From: Pseudotabrizicola sp.
Lineage (GTDB): Bacteria; Pseudomonadota; Alphaproteobacteria; Rhodobacterales; Rhodobacteraceae
NCBI RefSeq assembly: GCF_030656345.1
Contig: NZ_JAUSNR010000032.1
Location: 148,216-212,215 of the forward strand
DNA length: 64,000 nucleotides
Reading direction: 5' to 3'
Shown here: one piece after another, positions 1-9,690 of the stretch
How positions within the stretch are numbered: position 1 is the stretch's first letter
Layout of the letters: the number at the start of each line of letters is the position of its first letter
Program-made: the position numbers and the translations under genes
Notes under the pieces: model-generated
What the model was told of the DNA's origin: nothing
Databases searched by the model: none
The model's input: the letters and a program-made list of their open reading frames with translations, nothing else

Positions 1-923
1 TCAGTCGCGCTATCAAAGTCCCGGTCATTGCCGCCACGCTGCAGGCTGCGCTGGATAACTGGGCTGTGGCCAAGCCCAAGTTGGAAGCGGTGTATCAGCG
101 TCTTAACGATGGGCTGGAGGAGGGCGCATTCGCCTTCGATCAGGCCGCCTGTCACAGCCCGTTGCCGCGTGCTTACCACTGGGCTGACGGCAGCGCTTAC
201 GTCAACCACGTCGAGTTGGTGCGCAAGGCGCGCGGTGCTGAAATTCCAGAAAGCTTCTGGCATGACCCGCTGATGTACCAAGGCGGTGCCGACTGTTTTA
301 TCCCGCCGCACAGCCCTATCCAAGTGGCCGACGAGGCGTGGGGCATTGACCTGGAAGCCGAGATTGCGCTGATCACCGACGACGTGCCAATGGGCGCAAG
401 CGCCGCCGAGGCCGCCGGGCATATCCAGTTGCTGATGCTGGTCAACGATGTGTCGCTGCGCAACCTGATCCCTGGCGAGCTGGCCAAGGGCTTCGGCTTC
501 TACCAGAGCAAGCCCTCGTCCAGCTTCTCGCCTGTGGCGATTACCCCGGACGAACTGGGCGACTGCTGGAAAGACGGCAAGGTGCACCGCCCGCTGGTCT
601 CGCACATCAACGGCGCGTTATTCGGTCAGCCGGATGCCGGCACCGACATGACCTTCAATTTCCCGACCCTGGTCGCCCACGCCGCCAAGACCCGGCCGCT
701 GGGAACGGGCACCATCATCGGTTCGGGCACCGTGTCGAACTACGACCGCAGCGCTGGTTCCAGCTGCTTGGCGGAGAAACGCATGCTGGAGATTATCGAG
801 AGTGGCGAGGCGAAAACCCCGTTCCTCAGGTTCGGCGATCGGGTGCGTATCGAGATGTTCGATGCCGCAGGCCATAGCCTGTTCGGTGCTATCGATCAGG
901 TGGTGGAGAAGTACAGGCCGTGA
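1..923 (+). CDS. Fumarylacetoacetate hydrolase family protein (5' end outside window)
   Basis: The frame is open from the first bases of the window, so the start lies upstream; about 306 residues are visible of the roughly 330 usual for this compact FAH form. The metal-binding pattern of the fold is visible: the acidic pair in LEAEIALI, the Asp in LVNDVSLRN, and the glycine-rich GTGTIIGSGTVSN loop near the C-terminus. The gene lies directly upstream of maleylacetoacetate isomerase, so hydrolysis of fumarylacetoacetate at the end of tyrosine and homogentisate breakdown is the best guess. Members of this family also act on other acylpyruvates, so the exact substrate is inferred from context. 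A GTG at 66 is an internal codon, not the start. Confidence 0.85.
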   Translation, partial: SRAIKVPVIAATLQAALDNWAVAKPKLEAVYQRLNDGLEEGAFAFDQAACHSPLPRAYHWADGSAYVNHVELVRKARGAEIPESFWHDPLMYQGGADCFIPPHSPIQVADEAWGIDLEAEIALITDDVPMGASAAEAAGHIQLLMLVNDVSLRNLIPGELAKGFGFYQSKPSSSFSPVAITPDELGDCWKDGKVHRPLVSHINGALFGQPDAGTDMTFNFPTLVAHAAKTRPLGTGTIIGSGTVSNYDRSAGSSCLAEKRMLEIIESGEAKTPFLRFGDRVRIEMFDAAGHSLFGAIDQVVEKYRP

Positions 924-934
924 ATGGGTAGATC

Positions 935-1011
935 GTAGGATGGGTCGAGGAGCGTAGCGACGATACCCATCGGGTGCAGTGATGGGTATCGCTGCGCTCA
1001 ATCCATCCTAC
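935..1011. repeat. Dispersed inverted repeat (GTAGGATGGG type)
   Basis: The element opens with cgtaggatggg and closes with ccatcctacg, with internal ATACCCATC and GATGGGTATC halves, so the whole segment can fold back on itself. A related copy begins at 22237, where the same gtaggatggg and gcgatacccatc words recur. It fills the gap between the hydrolase gene and maiA, where it may influence readthrough. No open frame is present in it. Confidence 0.7.
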
Positions 1012-1046
1012 GTTTCGCTCTTGGTTACGTCGCCAAAGGAGCTTGC

Positions 1047-1697
1047 ATGCTGACTCTATATTCCTACTGGCGCTCCAGCGCCGCCTATCGGGTGCGTATT
1101 GCCCTTAATCTCAAGGGCCTGGCCTATCAACAGGTGCCGGTGCATCTGCTCAAGGATGGCGGCCAGCAGCATGCGGCCGAGTACCAGGCGCTTAATCCGC
1201 AGCAATTGCTGCCGCTGCTGGTGGACGAAGGCAATGGCGGGGTGCGTATCGCCCAATCGCTGGCGATTCTCGAATACCTCGACGACGTGTTTCCGCTACC
1301 CGCGCTGTTGCCCAGCGACCCTGCCAAACGCGCCCAGGTGCGTGCCCTGGCTCTGCATATCGCTTGCGATATCCACCCGCTGAATAACCTGCGGGTGCTG
1401 CAATATCTGACCGGCGAGTTGGGGGTCAGCGAGCCAGGGAAAGACGCCTGGTATCGGCATTGGACGCACAAGGGCCTGGTCGCAGTCGAAGCCGGGTTGG
1501 CGGTCTTCAATGATCGGCTGTCGCTCGGCGAACGGCCCGGATATCTGGAAGCGTGCCTGATCCCGCAGCTGTATAATGCCCGCCGTTTTAACTGTGACCT
1601 CGATGCGTACCCGCGCATTCTCGCCATTGCGGCGCGTTGTGAATCTCTGGATGCCTTCCAACAGGCGGCGCCTGAGGTGCAACCCGACGCCCAGTAA
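1047..1697 (+). CDS. maiA: Maleylacetoacetate isomerase (zeta-class glutathione transferase)
   Basis: The 216-residue protein has the usual length and opens with a thioredoxin-fold domain carrying the zeta-class signature SSAAYRVRIALNLK (residues 10-23), whose serines activate glutathione. An all-alpha C-terminal domain follows. It isomerises maleylacetoacetate to fumarylacetoacetate in the cytoplasm, using glutathione as cofactor, in tyrosine and homogentisate degradation. A purine-rich AAAGGAG stands about 6 bases before the ATG. It follows the FAH-family gene on the same strand, separated by a repeat, which supports a shared pathway. The cysteine of the eukaryotic SSCS motif is replaced by Ala, which I recall as common in bacterial homologues. 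Confidence 0.93.
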   Translation: MLTLYSYWRSSAAYRVRIALNLKGLAYQQVPVHLLKDGGQQHAAEYQALNPQQLLPLLVDEGNGGVRIAQSLAILEYLDDVFPLPALLPSDPAKRAQVRALALHIACDIHPLNNLRVLQYLTGELGVSEPGKDAWYRHWTHKGLVAVEAGLAVFNDRLSLGERPGYLEACLIPQLYNARRFNCDLDAYPRILAIAARCESLDAFQQAAPEVQPDAQ

Positions 1698-1762
1698 CCT
1701 CGCGCCGCGCTTGTTGCTGCGAGGGTCTGGCGAAACCCGGCTTTTATCCAGGCCTGCTCATT

Positions 1763-1796
1763 CCGCCGCGCCACAAGCGCGGCGGGTTCTATTTCG
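1763..1796 (+). terminator. Probable Rho-independent terminator after maiA
   Basis: A perfect 9-base stem (ccgccgcgc at 1763-1771, gcgcggcgg at 1777-1785) closes a 5-base loop and is followed by a moderately T-rich tail. The stem is strong and the T-tract weak, so termination may be partial. It separates maiA from the downstream symporter gene. Confidence 0.6.
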
Positions 1797-1823
1797 TCAC
1801 AGATAAAAACAAGCAGGTGACGC

Positions 1824-3284
1824 ATGATCCGTGAAAAACCGAAGAACCTCTGGCTCTCGCGCTGGGGCTTTATCCTCGCTGCAACCGGCTCCGCCGTGGG
1901 CCTGGGCAATATCTGGAAATTCCCCTACATCACCGGCGAATACGGCGGTGGTGCGTTTGTATTGATGTACCTGGCCTGCATTCTGGCGATTGGTATTCCG
2001 GTGATGATGACCGAGATCGCTATCGGCCGTCGTGGGCGTGGCAGCCCGATCGACGCCATCGGCCGGGTGGTGCGCGAGAGCAGCGGCAATCCACTGTGGA
2101 AGGCGGTGGGCGGCATGGCCATGCTGGCCGGTTTTATGATCCTGTGTTTCTACGTGGTGGTGGCCGGCTGGGCCTTTGCCTACACGGTGAAAATGCTCGA
2201 CGGTTCTCTGGCTGCCACCAGTGTCGAGGCGCTCGGCGGGGTGTTCCAGGCGCATAACGCCAACCCCTGGCAGCTCGGCGGCTGGAGCGTGTTGGTGGCG
2301 CTGTTGACTCTGGCGATTGTAGCCAAGGGGGTGCAGCAGGGCATTGAGAATGCGGTGCGCTGGATGATGCCTGGCCTGGCCGTAATGCTGCTGGTGCTGG
2401 TGGGCTATGCCTTTACCAGTGGCGGCTTCAGCGCCGGCTTCGATTTCCTGTTCAGCTTCGACGCCTCGAAGATCACCGGCGAGGCCCTGCTCGCCGCGTT
2501 GGGGCATGCCTTCTTCACCCTCAGCCTGGCGTCCGGGGCGATTCTCACCTACGGCTCTTATATCCCCGATGGCCAGTCGATTGCCCGTACCACCTTCGTC
2601 GTCGCCTTGTGCGACACCAGCGTCGCGCTGCTCGCCGGTCTGGCGATTTTCCCGATCATCTTTGCCAACGGCATGAGTCCGGGAGCAGGGCCAGGTTTGA
2701 TTTTCATGAGCCTGCCGCTGGCCTTCCAGCAGATGCCGTTCGGCACCGCGTTCGGGGTGTTGTTCTTTGCCATGGTGTCGATCGCCGCGCTGACCTCAGC
2801 GATTTCCATGATCGAAGCTACGGTGGCCTACCTGAACGAGAAGCACGGCATCAGTCGGATGAAATCCGCGGCCCTGGCCGGCGGCGCGCTGCTGGTGATC
2901 AGCCTGTTGGCCATGCTCTCGTTCAACCTGATGGCCGGCTGGACGCCGCTGGGCAAGAACTTCTTCGACTGGCTGGATTACCTGACATCGCGCTGGATGA
3001 TGCCCCTGGGCGGGATTTTCCTGGTCTGCCTGGCGGGCTATGCGCTGCGCGACGAAATCATGCGCGACGAGCTGAACCTGCCGCCGCTGGGCTATGCCCT
3101 CTGGTTGTTCATGGTGCGCTACGTCAGTCCGGTGCTGATCATGGTGGTGTTCCTGCACGCGCTCGGTTGGCTCGGCTTCGACCCGGTTACCGAGTGGTAC
3201 TGGATCGTCGGGGCCATCGGTCTGCTTACGGTATGTGGTGAGGTGCTGCGACCACGTGTGTTGCCGGTACTCGTTGGGCGTTAA
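1824..3284 (+). CDS. Sodium-dependent transporter, neurotransmitter:sodium symporter (SNF) family
   Basis: The protein of 486 residues is highly hydrophobic, with about 11-12 membrane spans. The N-terminal ATGSAVGLGNIWKFPY (around residues 20-35) is the family hallmark that forms the sodium and substrate site in the unwound first helix, as in LeuT-type proteins. It should import a small amino-acid-like substrate with sodium across the inner membrane; the substrate cannot be read from sequence. The short leader contains AAA-AAC-AAG triplets (1805-1813) just before the start, resembling part of a Crc/Hfq target. A strong terminator follows, so it is probably a single-gene unit. Confidence 0.9.
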   Translation: MIREKPKNLWLSRWGFILAATGSAVGLGNIWKFPYITGEYGGGAFVLMYLACILAIGIPVMMTEIAIGRRGRGSPIDAIGRVVRESSGNPLWKAVGGMAMLAGFMILCFYVVVAGWAFAYTVKMLDGSLAATSVEALGGVFQAHNANPWQLGGWSVLVALLTLAIVAKGVQQGIENAVRWMMPGLAVMLLVLVGYAFTSGGFSAGFDFLFSFDASKITGEALLAALGHAFFTLSLASGAILTYGSYIPDGQSIARTTFVVALCDTSVALLAGLAIFPIIFANGMSPGAGPGLIFMSLPLAFQQMPFGTAFGVLFFAMVSIAALTSAISMIEATVAYLNEKHGISRMKSAALAGGALLVISLLAMLSFNLMAGWTPLGKNFFDWLDYLTSRWMMPLGGIFLVCLAGYALRDEIMRDELNLPPLGYALWLFMVRYVSPVLIMVVFLHALGWLGFDPVTEWYWIVGAIGLLTVCGEVLRPRVLPVLVGR

Positions 3285-3311
3285 TCGCGGCAAACTAAGT
3301 GGCAGTGAGAG

Positions 3312-3343
3312 GGGCGCACAGGCGAAAGCCGTGCGCCCTTTTT
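3312..3343 (+). terminator. Rho-independent terminator of the SNF transporter gene
   Basis: Outer stem gggcgcac / gtgcgccc, a single bulged A, inner stem ggc / gcc closing a GAAA tetraloop, then a run of five T. This is a textbook intrinsic terminator 28 bases after the stop codon. Confidence 0.93.
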
Positions 3344-3344
3344 G

Positions 3345-3560
3345 TTACTTACAGATTGGCCGCCATAACCTTGGCGCGGACTTTTTGGCGATAATTCGCC
3401 ATTCGCGATAAAGGATCAGCGGAAACTTGCCGATAAACCGGGTTATCCGCAGCATTCGGGTTTTGGCTTCATCACGCTGAGCAACCGCCAGCCGCTCTGG
3501 CGCAGGCCTTGGCGCTTTTACCTGGGCCGGCGCAGGCCTCTGGCGCAAGGGTTGCAACAA
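3345..3560 (-). CDS. Possible small basic protein
   Basis: An open frame of 71 codons whose product is strongly basic, rich in Arg and Lys with a Pro/Ala-rich N-terminal half and a C-terminal half containing [15 protein letters not shown] do not recognise a family. It lies between the SNF-gene terminator and the first chemoreceptor, on the opposite strand to both. No convincing ribosome-binding site was identified. It is listed because the C-terminal half has a protein-like composition, but it may be a chance frame in GC-rich DNA. Confidence 0.25.
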   Translation of the reverse strand: MLQPLRQRPAPAQVKAPRPAPERLAVAQRDEAKTRMLRITRFIGKFPLILYREWRIIAKKSAPRLWRPICK

Positions 3561-3654
3561 CGCGAGGCTAAACTGCCATCAGTCGTTCATGTGCTTGTCT
3601 GGGCCGCCATCGTGCAGCCTTGCTGCGCTCGATAATAAATACGGAGCCGTTCTT

Positions 3655-5610
3655 ATGTCCTCTTCTGCCGCCCGCCTGCTCGCCGATCTGTCTGTCGGTA
3701 AAAAGCTTATGTGTGGCTTCGGCCTGGTGCTGTTGCTCACGGTGGCTGTTACCGGCAGTGGCTTTCTGGCGGTGCAAGCCGTGCTGGACGGGCATGCCAG
3801 CACCAGTGGCCTGTCGGCAATCGATGCCCAGGTGCTGCAGGCGCGCCGCGCCGAGCGTGATTTTGCCCTGCGACAGACCAGCGAAGCCGCCGCCCAGGTG
3901 CATGAGCAGCTGGACCGGGTCGGCGCCGCAGTTGCCCAGCAGTTGGCACTGGCGTCCGGCGCTGATCAGGCGCGCCTGAAAAGCATGCAGCAGGCCATCG
4001 ACGACTACCGCCGCCAGTTCGACAGCTTTGTCGGGCAGCAGGGTAATGCCCGTGCGGCGCGTACGCAGATGCGTGAGGCGGCCGGTGAGGCGCGTGATCA
4101 GTTTGATGTGATTGAACTGGACATGTACGACGCAGTGCGTGAGCTGCGCCTGGAAGGTGACAAGCTGCGCGGCAGTGACCCGCTGACGCTGGCGGAAACC
4201 GCCTCGGGCCTGAGCAAGCGCATGCTCGATCTGCGCGGCCATGAAAGCCAGTTCATCATCGATGGCTCGGCCGAAGCCCTGGAAGAGTGGACCTATATCA
4301 ACGATGACCTGCAAACCGTGGCGCGCAGCTTGATGGTCTGGCTGGATGACGACCAGAAAGGCGCTATCGAAACTGCCTTGAAGGCCCTGACCCTGTATCA
4401 GCAGGCCTTTACCAATTATCAGCAGGTACGCGAGCAGAGCCAGCAGAGCGAAGCCGCGATGGTTGAACGTGCCCAGGCCGCGCTGGCCCTAGTGGAGGAA
4501 GCCAAAGTCCAGGAAGAGCGGGCCATGGTCGCTGACAGCCGTCAGGCCATGCTGTTGCTCGGCGCCATGGGTATTGCCGCCGTGGTTCTGGGTATGCTGG
4601 CGGCGTTGATTATTTCCCGTCTGATCGTTGCGCCCCTGCAGCAGACCGTGGTGTTTGCCCAGCGCATCGCTGCTGGCGACCTGACCCACGACCTGCCGCA
4701 GGATCGACGTGACGAGCCGGGCCAGTTGATGGCGGCCATGCAGGTGATGAGTGTGAGTCTGCGCACTCTGGTCGGGCGAATTGGCGGGGGCGTCAGCCAG
4801 ATTGCCGCCGCCGCCGAGCAGTTGTCGGCGATCACCGCGCAGACCAGCGCCGGGGTGCAAAGCCAGCGTCAGGAAACCGAACAGACCGCTACTGCCATGC
4901 ATCAGATGGCCGCCACTGTGCAGGAAGTGGCGCAGAACGCCGAACAGGCTTCTTTGGCTGCTCGCGCCGCCGATCAGGAGGCGCAGCAAGGCAATCAGGT
5001 GGTGCAGCAGGCGGTCAGCCAGATAGGCCATCTGGCCACCGAGGTGCAAGAGTCCGCCGAAGCGATTGCCGCGTTGAATCAGGAAAGCGCACGGATTGGC
5101 GGCGTGCTGGAGGTGATTCGCAACGTCGCCGAGCAGACCAATCTGCTCGCGCTGAACGCCGCCATCGAAGCCGCACGGGCTGGCGAGCAGGGCCGGGGTT
5201 TTGCCGTGGTGGCCGATGAAGTGCGCGCCTTGGCCAAGCGCGCGCAGGAGTCCACCGAAGAAATCGAAGGGCTGATCGCCAGCCTGCAACGCCTGGCCAA
5301 GGGCGCAGTGGAAAAAATGGACAGCAGCCGTAGCCTGACTCAGCGCACCGTCACCCTGGCGGGCGAAGCCGGCGCCGCCCTGGGCCGTATCACCCAGGCG
5401 GTGAGCACCATCGAGCAGATGAATCAGCAGATCGCCGCCGCCGCCGAAGAGCAGAGCGCAGTGGCGGAAACCATCAGCGAAAGCGTGACGCGGGTACGCG
5501 ATATCGGCGAGCAAAGCGCCAGCGCCAGTCAGCAGACTGCGGCGTCCAGTGCCGAGCTGGCGCGTTTAGGCGTTGAGCTGCAGGGGCTGGTGGCGCAGTT
5601 CCGCAGCTGA
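3655..5610 (+). CDS. Methyl-accepting chemotaxis protein with large periplasmic helical domain (HBM type)
   Basis: The ATG at 3655 is preferred over an in-frame start at 3589 because ACGGAG precedes it and the product (651 residues) then begins with a normal cytoplasmic tip and first membrane helix (about 18-40). A long all-helical periplasmic region (about 41-296) has the size of a helical bimodular sensor domain, as in McpS and TlpQ. It is followed by a second membrane helix (297-322), a HAMP linker and the cytoplasmic coiled coil with hairpin tip [18 protein letters not shown] (from about residue 493). It would signal to CheA/CheW. Ligands of such receptors include organic acids and amines; the ligand here cannot be predicted. 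A decayed paralogue of its 3' end lies at about 10.7 kb. Confidence 0.92.
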   Translation: MSSSAARLLADLSVGKKLMCGFGLVLLLTVAVTGSGFLAVQAVLDGHASTSGLSAIDAQVLQARRAERDFALRQTSEAAAQVHEQLDRVGAAVAQQLALASGADQARLKSMQQAIDDYRRQFDSFVGQQGNARAARTQMREAAGEARDQFDVIELDMYDAVRELRLEGDKLRGSDPLTLAETASGLSKRMLDLRGHESQFIIDGSAEALEEWTYINDDLQTVARSLMVWLDDDQKGAIETALKALTLYQQAFTNYQQVREQSQQSEAAMVERAQAALALVEEAKVQEERAMVADSRQAMLLLGAMGIAAVVLGMLAALIISRLIVAPLQQTVVFAQRIAAGDLTHDLPQDRRDEPGQLMAAMQVMSVSLRTLVGRIGGGVSQIAAAAEQLSAITAQTSAGVQSQRQETEQTATAMHQMAATVQEVAQNAEQASLAARAADQEAQQGNQVVQQAVSQIGHLATEVQESAEAIAALNQESARIGGVLEVIRNVAEQTNLLALNAAIEAARAGEQGRGFAVVADEVRALAKRAQESTEEIEGLIASLQRLAKGAVEKMDSSRSLTQRTVTLAGEAGAALGRITQAVSTIEQMNQQIAAAAEEQSAVAETISESVTRVRDIGEQSASASQQTAASSAELARLGVELQGLVAQFRS

Positions 5611-5621
5611 TCAGAGCGCTG

Positions 5622-5725
5622 TTATTGCACGCCGCTGCTGGCCAGCTGCGCTTTACGCAGTTCATTGGCCCAGGCCAGTAACGGCACCTGAATTTCGGGT
5701 TGCCAGGTGCGACCAAAACAGCTGC
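5622..5725 (-). pseudogene. 3' remnant of a YdjM-type membrane hydrolase gene
   Basis: Read on the minus strand, this piece encodes GRTWQPEIQVPLLAWANE followed by LRKAQLASSGVQ and its own TAA stop. That closely matches the C-terminus of the intact hydrolase at 10986-12074 (RRIWQPDLQVPLAAWASE, then LGKPQLSAAR). The upstream part of the gene is absent or unrecognisable. It lies only 11 bases past the chemoreceptor stop, in the same convergent arrangement as the intact hydrolase has with the chemoreceptor remnant at 10.9 kb. Confidence 0.8.
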
Positions 5726-6186
5726 CGGCGTTAGAGGTAGCTGCGGCCCATCGGCAGGCGCTGGGCGAAGTGCCGCCGCGAGTCAGTAGCTCAAGCTTAT
5801 GCTGCTGGCCGGGCGCACCGGGATCATCATCGCTGACACCGGTGCGTGGGTGGCTTACTGCGGCCACCCGTTGAACATTGCCCCCGGTATGCTGCGGCAG
5901 ACGCCTATCGCGCGTTGCTGTATATCGCTTTCAGTCTCGACGGTGGCGGTGAGCGGGTAGCTGCCTGGGCCAGTGCTCTGGAGCAGCTGCGCCACTCGGT
6001 GAGTTGAAGCGCATTCAGCGTCGGAACCAGCCAGCCGTCGCGCCGTAAAAATGCGGAACCGGCGCGAGCCCAGCCCAATGCCGGCGACAAACTGTTTGTG
6101 GATTGTTACGGGCACGCATACCAATTTTGTGCCGCAACCCCGCGTTAGAGCGTCAGCACAGCCCTTGTGCTGGCTTCAACAACAAT
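5726..6186. other. Gene-poor segment with decayed coding traces
   Basis: No intact gene is visible. A plus-strand frame ending in TGA at 6005-6007 reads like a C-terminus (AYRALLYIAFSLDGGGE followed by RVAAWASALEQLRHSVS), but it has no start or family I recognise. Together with the hydrolase remnant before it, the 629-base gap between the two chemoreceptors looks like debris from lost genes rather than a regulatory region. Confidence 0.45.
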
Positions 6187-6236
6187 AATTCTCCAGCGAA
6201 ACCTGAACGGCCTGTCTTAGTCACAGCTGGAGAATT
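6187..6236 (+). promoter_or_regulatory. Inverted repeat covering the ribosome-binding site of the second chemoreceptor
   Basis: An 11-base perfect inverted repeat (aattctccagc at 6187-6197, gctggagaatt at 6226-6236) ends four bases before the ATG at 6240. The right arm contains GGAG, the likely Shine-Dalgarno sequence, so the folded leader would hide it. This could act as a translational control element or be an operator. No protein is assigned. Confidence 0.5.
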
Positions 6237-6239
6237 TTC

Positions 6240-8162
6240 ATGAACACCTGGTTTGCCAACCTTAGTGTCACCCGTAAGCTGGCCCTCGGCTTCGGCCTGG
6301 TGCTGGCCCTGACTCTCGCCCTGGCATGGGTCGCCTGGTCCGGTCTGGGTAGCCTTATCCAGCGCAGTACCTGGATGAGCGATATCACCCAGCTCAACAC
6401 CACCCTGACCAATCTGCGCATTGCCCGCCTGCAGTTCATGCTGGCCAAGGGCGATGCAGCGAGCAGCGATCGCGTACTGAGCAACCTCGATATCTATTTG
6501 CAGCAGCAGAAGAAGTTGCTCGGCAGTTTCACCAATCCGGTCAACGTCAAGCTGCTGCAGGAGCAGGATCGCTATAACCAGGATTACCAGCGCTCGCTCG
6601 GTGGCATGCGCGCCGCCTATGCGGCTACTGATGCTGCACGGCGCGAGGTAGCCGGCGAGACGCAACAACTCGGCGAGTTGCTGGGCGCCATGGAGCGCAG
6701 TGTGGAGTTGTTGCCGGAGTACGACGGCGACCGTTTTGCCCAGTTGCAGGCGCTAACCCGCACCCAAGGCGAGCTGCTGCGCCTGCGCTACCTGCTTGAA
6801 CGTTACGACAGCGCCCCAGATGCGCAAACCGAGCAGGCGCTGGTTGAGCGCATCGCCGCCGCCCACGCCAGTCTCGGCCCGTTGGAGCAAGCCTTCGGCG
6901 TCGCTCAGCAGGATGTGGTACGCCGCATCGCAACGGCATTGGGTCAGTACCAGAAGACGCTGCAGGCGTTCAAGCTGGCCACTGGCGACATTGCGCGCAC
7001 CCGTCAGGAAATGACCGTGCAGCAGGGTGAGATCGTGCGTATCAGCGAGACGCTGTACCAGTTCCAGATGGACCGCCTGGCCATCGAGAGCGCCCAGGCG
7101 CGTAGCTTGCAGATCGGCGCCACACTGCTGGCGATGCTCTTTGGCGTGCTGGCCGCCTGGGTTATTACCCGGCAGATCACCCGTCCGCTGCAGGACACCC
7201 TGAGCGCGGTGCAGCGCATTGCCGAGGGTGACCTGACTGCCAGTGTGCAGGTCGACCGTCGCGATGAGATGGGCCAGTTGCAGCAAGGTATCCAGCATAT
7301 GGCCGCGACCCTGCGTGAGTTGATTGGCGGTATCCGAGATGGCGTGGGGCAGATCGCCAGTGCCGCCGAGGAGCTGTCTGCCGTGACCGAGCAGACCAGT
7401 GCCGGCGCCAACCGCCAGAAAAGCGAGACTGACCAGGTGGCCACCGCCATGCATGAGATGTCGGCCACCGTGCAGGAAGTGGCGCGCAACGCCGAACAAG
7501 CCTCGCAGGCCGCCAACGAGGCGGACGGCCAGGCGCGCCTGGGCGACAAGGTAGTGGGCGAGGTGATCGCTCAGATCGAGCGTTTGGCCGCCGAGGTCAG
7601 CCGTTCCAGCGAGGCCATGAATGGGCTACAGCAAGAAAGCAACAAGATCGGCAGCGTGATGGACGTGATCAACGCGGTGGCCGAGCAGACCAATCTGCTG
7701 GCGCTCAATGCCGCCATTGAGGCCGCGCGCGCAGGCGAGGCCGGGCGCGGTTTTGCCGTGGTCGCCGACGAGGTGCGCGGCCTGGCCCAGCGCACGCAGA
7801 AATCCACCGAGGAAATCGAAGCACTGATCGCCGGTCTGCAGAACGGTACCAAGCAGGTGGCGGCAGCGATGCGCAACAGCTGCAGCCTCACCGACAGCAG
7901 CGTCGAACTGACGCGCAAGGCGGGCGACTCGTTGGGCAACATCACCCATGCGGTGTCCAACATCCAGTCGATGAACCAGCAGATCGCCGCTGCTGCCGAG
8001 GAGCAGAGTGCGGTGGCCGAGGAAATTAGCCGCAGCATCATCAGCGTGCGCGACATTTCCGAGCAAACCGCCACTGCCAGTGACGAGACCGCCGCTTCGA
8101 GTGCAGAGCTGGCGCGCTTGGGCAATCAACTGCAAATGCTGGTTAGCCGCTTCCGCGTTTAA
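6240..8162 (+). CDS. Methyl-accepting chemotaxis protein (HBM-type sensor)
   Basis: The 640-residue receptor has a short cytoplasmic tip and first membrane helix (about 12-34), a helical periplasmic domain of about 250 residues, a second membrane helix (about 288-312), a HAMP domain, and a signalling coiled coil whose hairpin [18 protein letters not shown] starts near residue 481. The size and helical character of the sensor resemble the McpS group that detects organic acids, but the ligand is not readable. It has the same overall architecture as the receptor at 3655 but a clearly different sensor sequence. GGAGAA just upstream of the ATG is the ribosome-binding site and is embedded in an inverted repeat. 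Confidence 0.92.
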   Translation: MNTWFANLSVTRKLALGFGLVLALTLALAWVAWSGLGSLIQRSTWMSDITQLNTTLTNLRIARLQFMLAKGDAASSDRVLSNLDIYLQQQKKLLGSFTNPVNVKLLQEQDRYNQDYQRSLGGMRAAYAATDAARREVAGETQQLGELLGAMERSVELLPEYDGDRFAQLQALTRTQGELLRLRYLLERYDSAPDAQTEQALVERIAAAHASLGPLEQAFGVAQQDVVRRIATALGQYQKTLQAFKLATGDIARTRQEMTVQQGEIVRISETLYQFQMDRLAIESAQARSLQIGATLLAMLFGVLAAWVITRQITRPLQDTLSAVQRIAEGDLTASVQVDRRDEMGQLQQGIQHMAATLRELIGGIRDGVGQIASAAEELSAVTEQTSAGANRQKSETDQVATAMHEMSATVQEVARNAEQASQAANEADGQARLGDKVVGEVIAQIERLAAEVSRSSEAMNGLQQESNKIGSVMDVINAVAEQTNLLALNAAIEAARAGEAGRGFAVVADEVRGLAQRTQKSTEEIEALIAGLQNGTKQVAAAMRNSCSLTDSSVELTRKAGDSLGNITHAVSNIQSMNQQIAAAAEEQSAVAEEISRSIISVRDISEQTATASDETAASSAELARLGNQLQMLVSRFRV

Positions 8163-8245
8163 CGCGCAAGCCTGCAGGTCGTGGCAGCCAGTCACGGCCT
8201 GCGGTATTTGGGTCAGGCCATCGGCGCTTAAGCCCATAGGCGCTT

Positions 8246-8366
8246 GGCAACCCGGGCGAGCAAAGCGTCAATAAGGTGTCCAGTGCGGTACATCTGCGCT
8301 TCGACATCCAGGCGTCCAGCTTACCGCCGTTCTCCAGGGAGCGGCTGCTGGCGTTGCGACCTTTTA
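8246..8366 (+). pseudogene. Internal fragment of an arfB-like gene
   Basis: One frame reads [19 protein letters not shown] followed by [13 protein letters not shown]. It matches the core of the intact ArfB encoded at 15020-15433 ([19 protein letters not shown], then [13 protein letters not shown]) almost residue for residue. The catalytic GGQ region is changed (PGEQS instead of GGQN), the start is missing, and the match stops after the LLALR motif. It is therefore a dead, truncated paralogue between the second chemoreceptor and the MFS gene. Confidence 0.85.
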
Positions 8367-8380
8367 AGCGCCGAACGGGC

Positions 8381-9589
8381 TCAGTGGCCGGCGACCAATG
8401 TGGCGCTACCGCTGCTCGGTTGCGGCAGTGGGTTTTTGCGATCCAGATGACCACTCCAGACGGTCAGGGCGTAGGCCACCAGCACTACCAGGCCGCCGAT
8501 CCAGGCGGTATGGATCAGTCCCAGATGGGTAACGATCAGCCCACCACCCCAGGCGCCGCCAGCGATGCCGAGGTTGAAGGCAGCGATATTCAGGCCCGAC
8601 GCGACATCCACAGCGTGCGGTGTGTGATGTTCGGCCTGGCGCACCACATACACCTGCAGGCCCGGCACGTTACCGAAGGCCACCGCGCCCCAGAGCAGCA
8701 CGGTCAGCAGCGCGAGCCATGGGTTGTGGGCGGTAAAGGTGAGCATAAACAGCACAGCGGCGAGCAGCAGGAAGATGATTTTCAGTGCGCTGATCGGCCC
8801 ATGTTTATCTGCCAGTTTGCCGCCCCAGATATTGCCGAAGGCCACAGACACGCCATACACCAGCAGCACCAGGCTGACGCTGCCAGCGCTGAAACCGGCC
8901 AGGTCCTGCAGGATCGGCGCAAGGAAGGTGAAGGCAATGAAGGTGCCGCCGTAGCCGATGGCGGTCATCGCGTACACCAGCAGCAGGCGTGGTTGTTTGA
9001 GCACTTGCAGTTGCTGAAGTACCGAGGCCGGTTTGTTGTGTTGAATGTTCTTCGGCACGTACAGCCTTTTGCCGACAAAGGCGATTACCCCCAGGGCGGA
9101 CACCGCGAGGAAAGTTTCGCGCCAGCCAAAATGCTGACCGATAAAGGTGCCCAACGGCACGCCAGTGACCAGGGCCACGGTCAGGCCGGTGAACATAATG
9201 GCAATCGCGCTGGCGGCTTTTTCTTTCGGGACCAGACTGGTGGCGATGGTCGAGCCGATGGAGAAGAACACCCCATGAGCCAGGCCGGTGACGATCCGCG
9301 CAATCACCAGTGATTCATAGCCGGGTGCTTGCCAGGCCAGCAGGTTGCCGGCGGTAAACAGCACCATCAGGCCGAGTAGCAGTGACTTGCGCGGTACCTT
9401 GCCGGTGAGGGCGGTAAGCAGTGGCGCGCCGATAGCCACACCGAGGGCATAGAGACTGACCAACAGGCCGGCAGAGGGCAGGCTGACACCCAGGTCAGCG
9501 GCGATGGTGGGCAGCAAGCCGACGATCACGAACTCGGTGGTGCCGATGGCGAAAGCGCTGAGGGTGAGCGCCAGTAGGGCGATGGGCAT
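8381..9589 (-). CDS. MFS drug/sugar efflux transporter (AraJ/YdhP-like, DHA1 family)
   Basis: The start is set at the codon giving [20 protein letters not shown], because the longer in-frame extension is polar and overlaps the divergent promoter region; the product is about 402 residues with 12 predicted membrane spans. [20 protein letters not shown] in helix 1 and the following loop, and a helix-5-type [18 protein letters not shown], are typical of AraJ/YdhP-type exporters. It is divergent from a LysR gene 101 bases away, a common regulator-target arrangement. The substrate is unknown. Confidence 0.88.
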   Translation of the reverse strand: MPIALLALTLSAFAIGTTEFVIVGLLPTIAADLGVSLPSAGLLVSLYALGVAIGAPLLTALTGKVPRKSLLLGLMVLFTAGNLLAWQAPGYESLVIARIVTGLAHGVFFSIGSTIATSLVPKEKAASAIAIMFTGLTVALVTGVPLGTFIGQHFGWRETFLAVSALGVIAFVGKRLYVPKNIQHNKPASVLQQLQVLKQPRLLLVYAMTAIGYGGTFIAFTFLAPILQDLAGFSAGSVSLVLLVYGVSVAFGNIWGGKLADKHGPISALKIIFLLLAAVLFMLTFTAHNPWLALLTVLLWGAVAFGNVPGLQVYVVRQAEHHTPHAVDVASGLNIAAFNLGIAGGAWGGGLIVTHLGLIHTAWIGGLVVLVAYALTVWSGHLDRKNPLPQPSSGSATLVAGH

Positions 9590-9690
9590 AGGGGAAACTC
9601 CGCAGAGGGTTGTGTGGCGCGCAGTCTCACCGGAACACTCATGCAGAAAAATAGGGTTTTCGGCACAAGATATTTGACTAAAATGCATGA

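Noticed and set aside
618..1001. Long minus-strand frame opposite the hydrolase and its downstream repeat
   Set aside because: It is a shadow of the real gene plus repeat; the product has no family features and GC-rich DNA gives many such frames.
8276..9313. A 345-codon plus-strand frame opposite the MFS gene
   Set aside because: It is antisense to a clear 12-helix transporter; its His/Gln-rich composition is typical of a shadow frame. Its first codons are only the arfB fragment.
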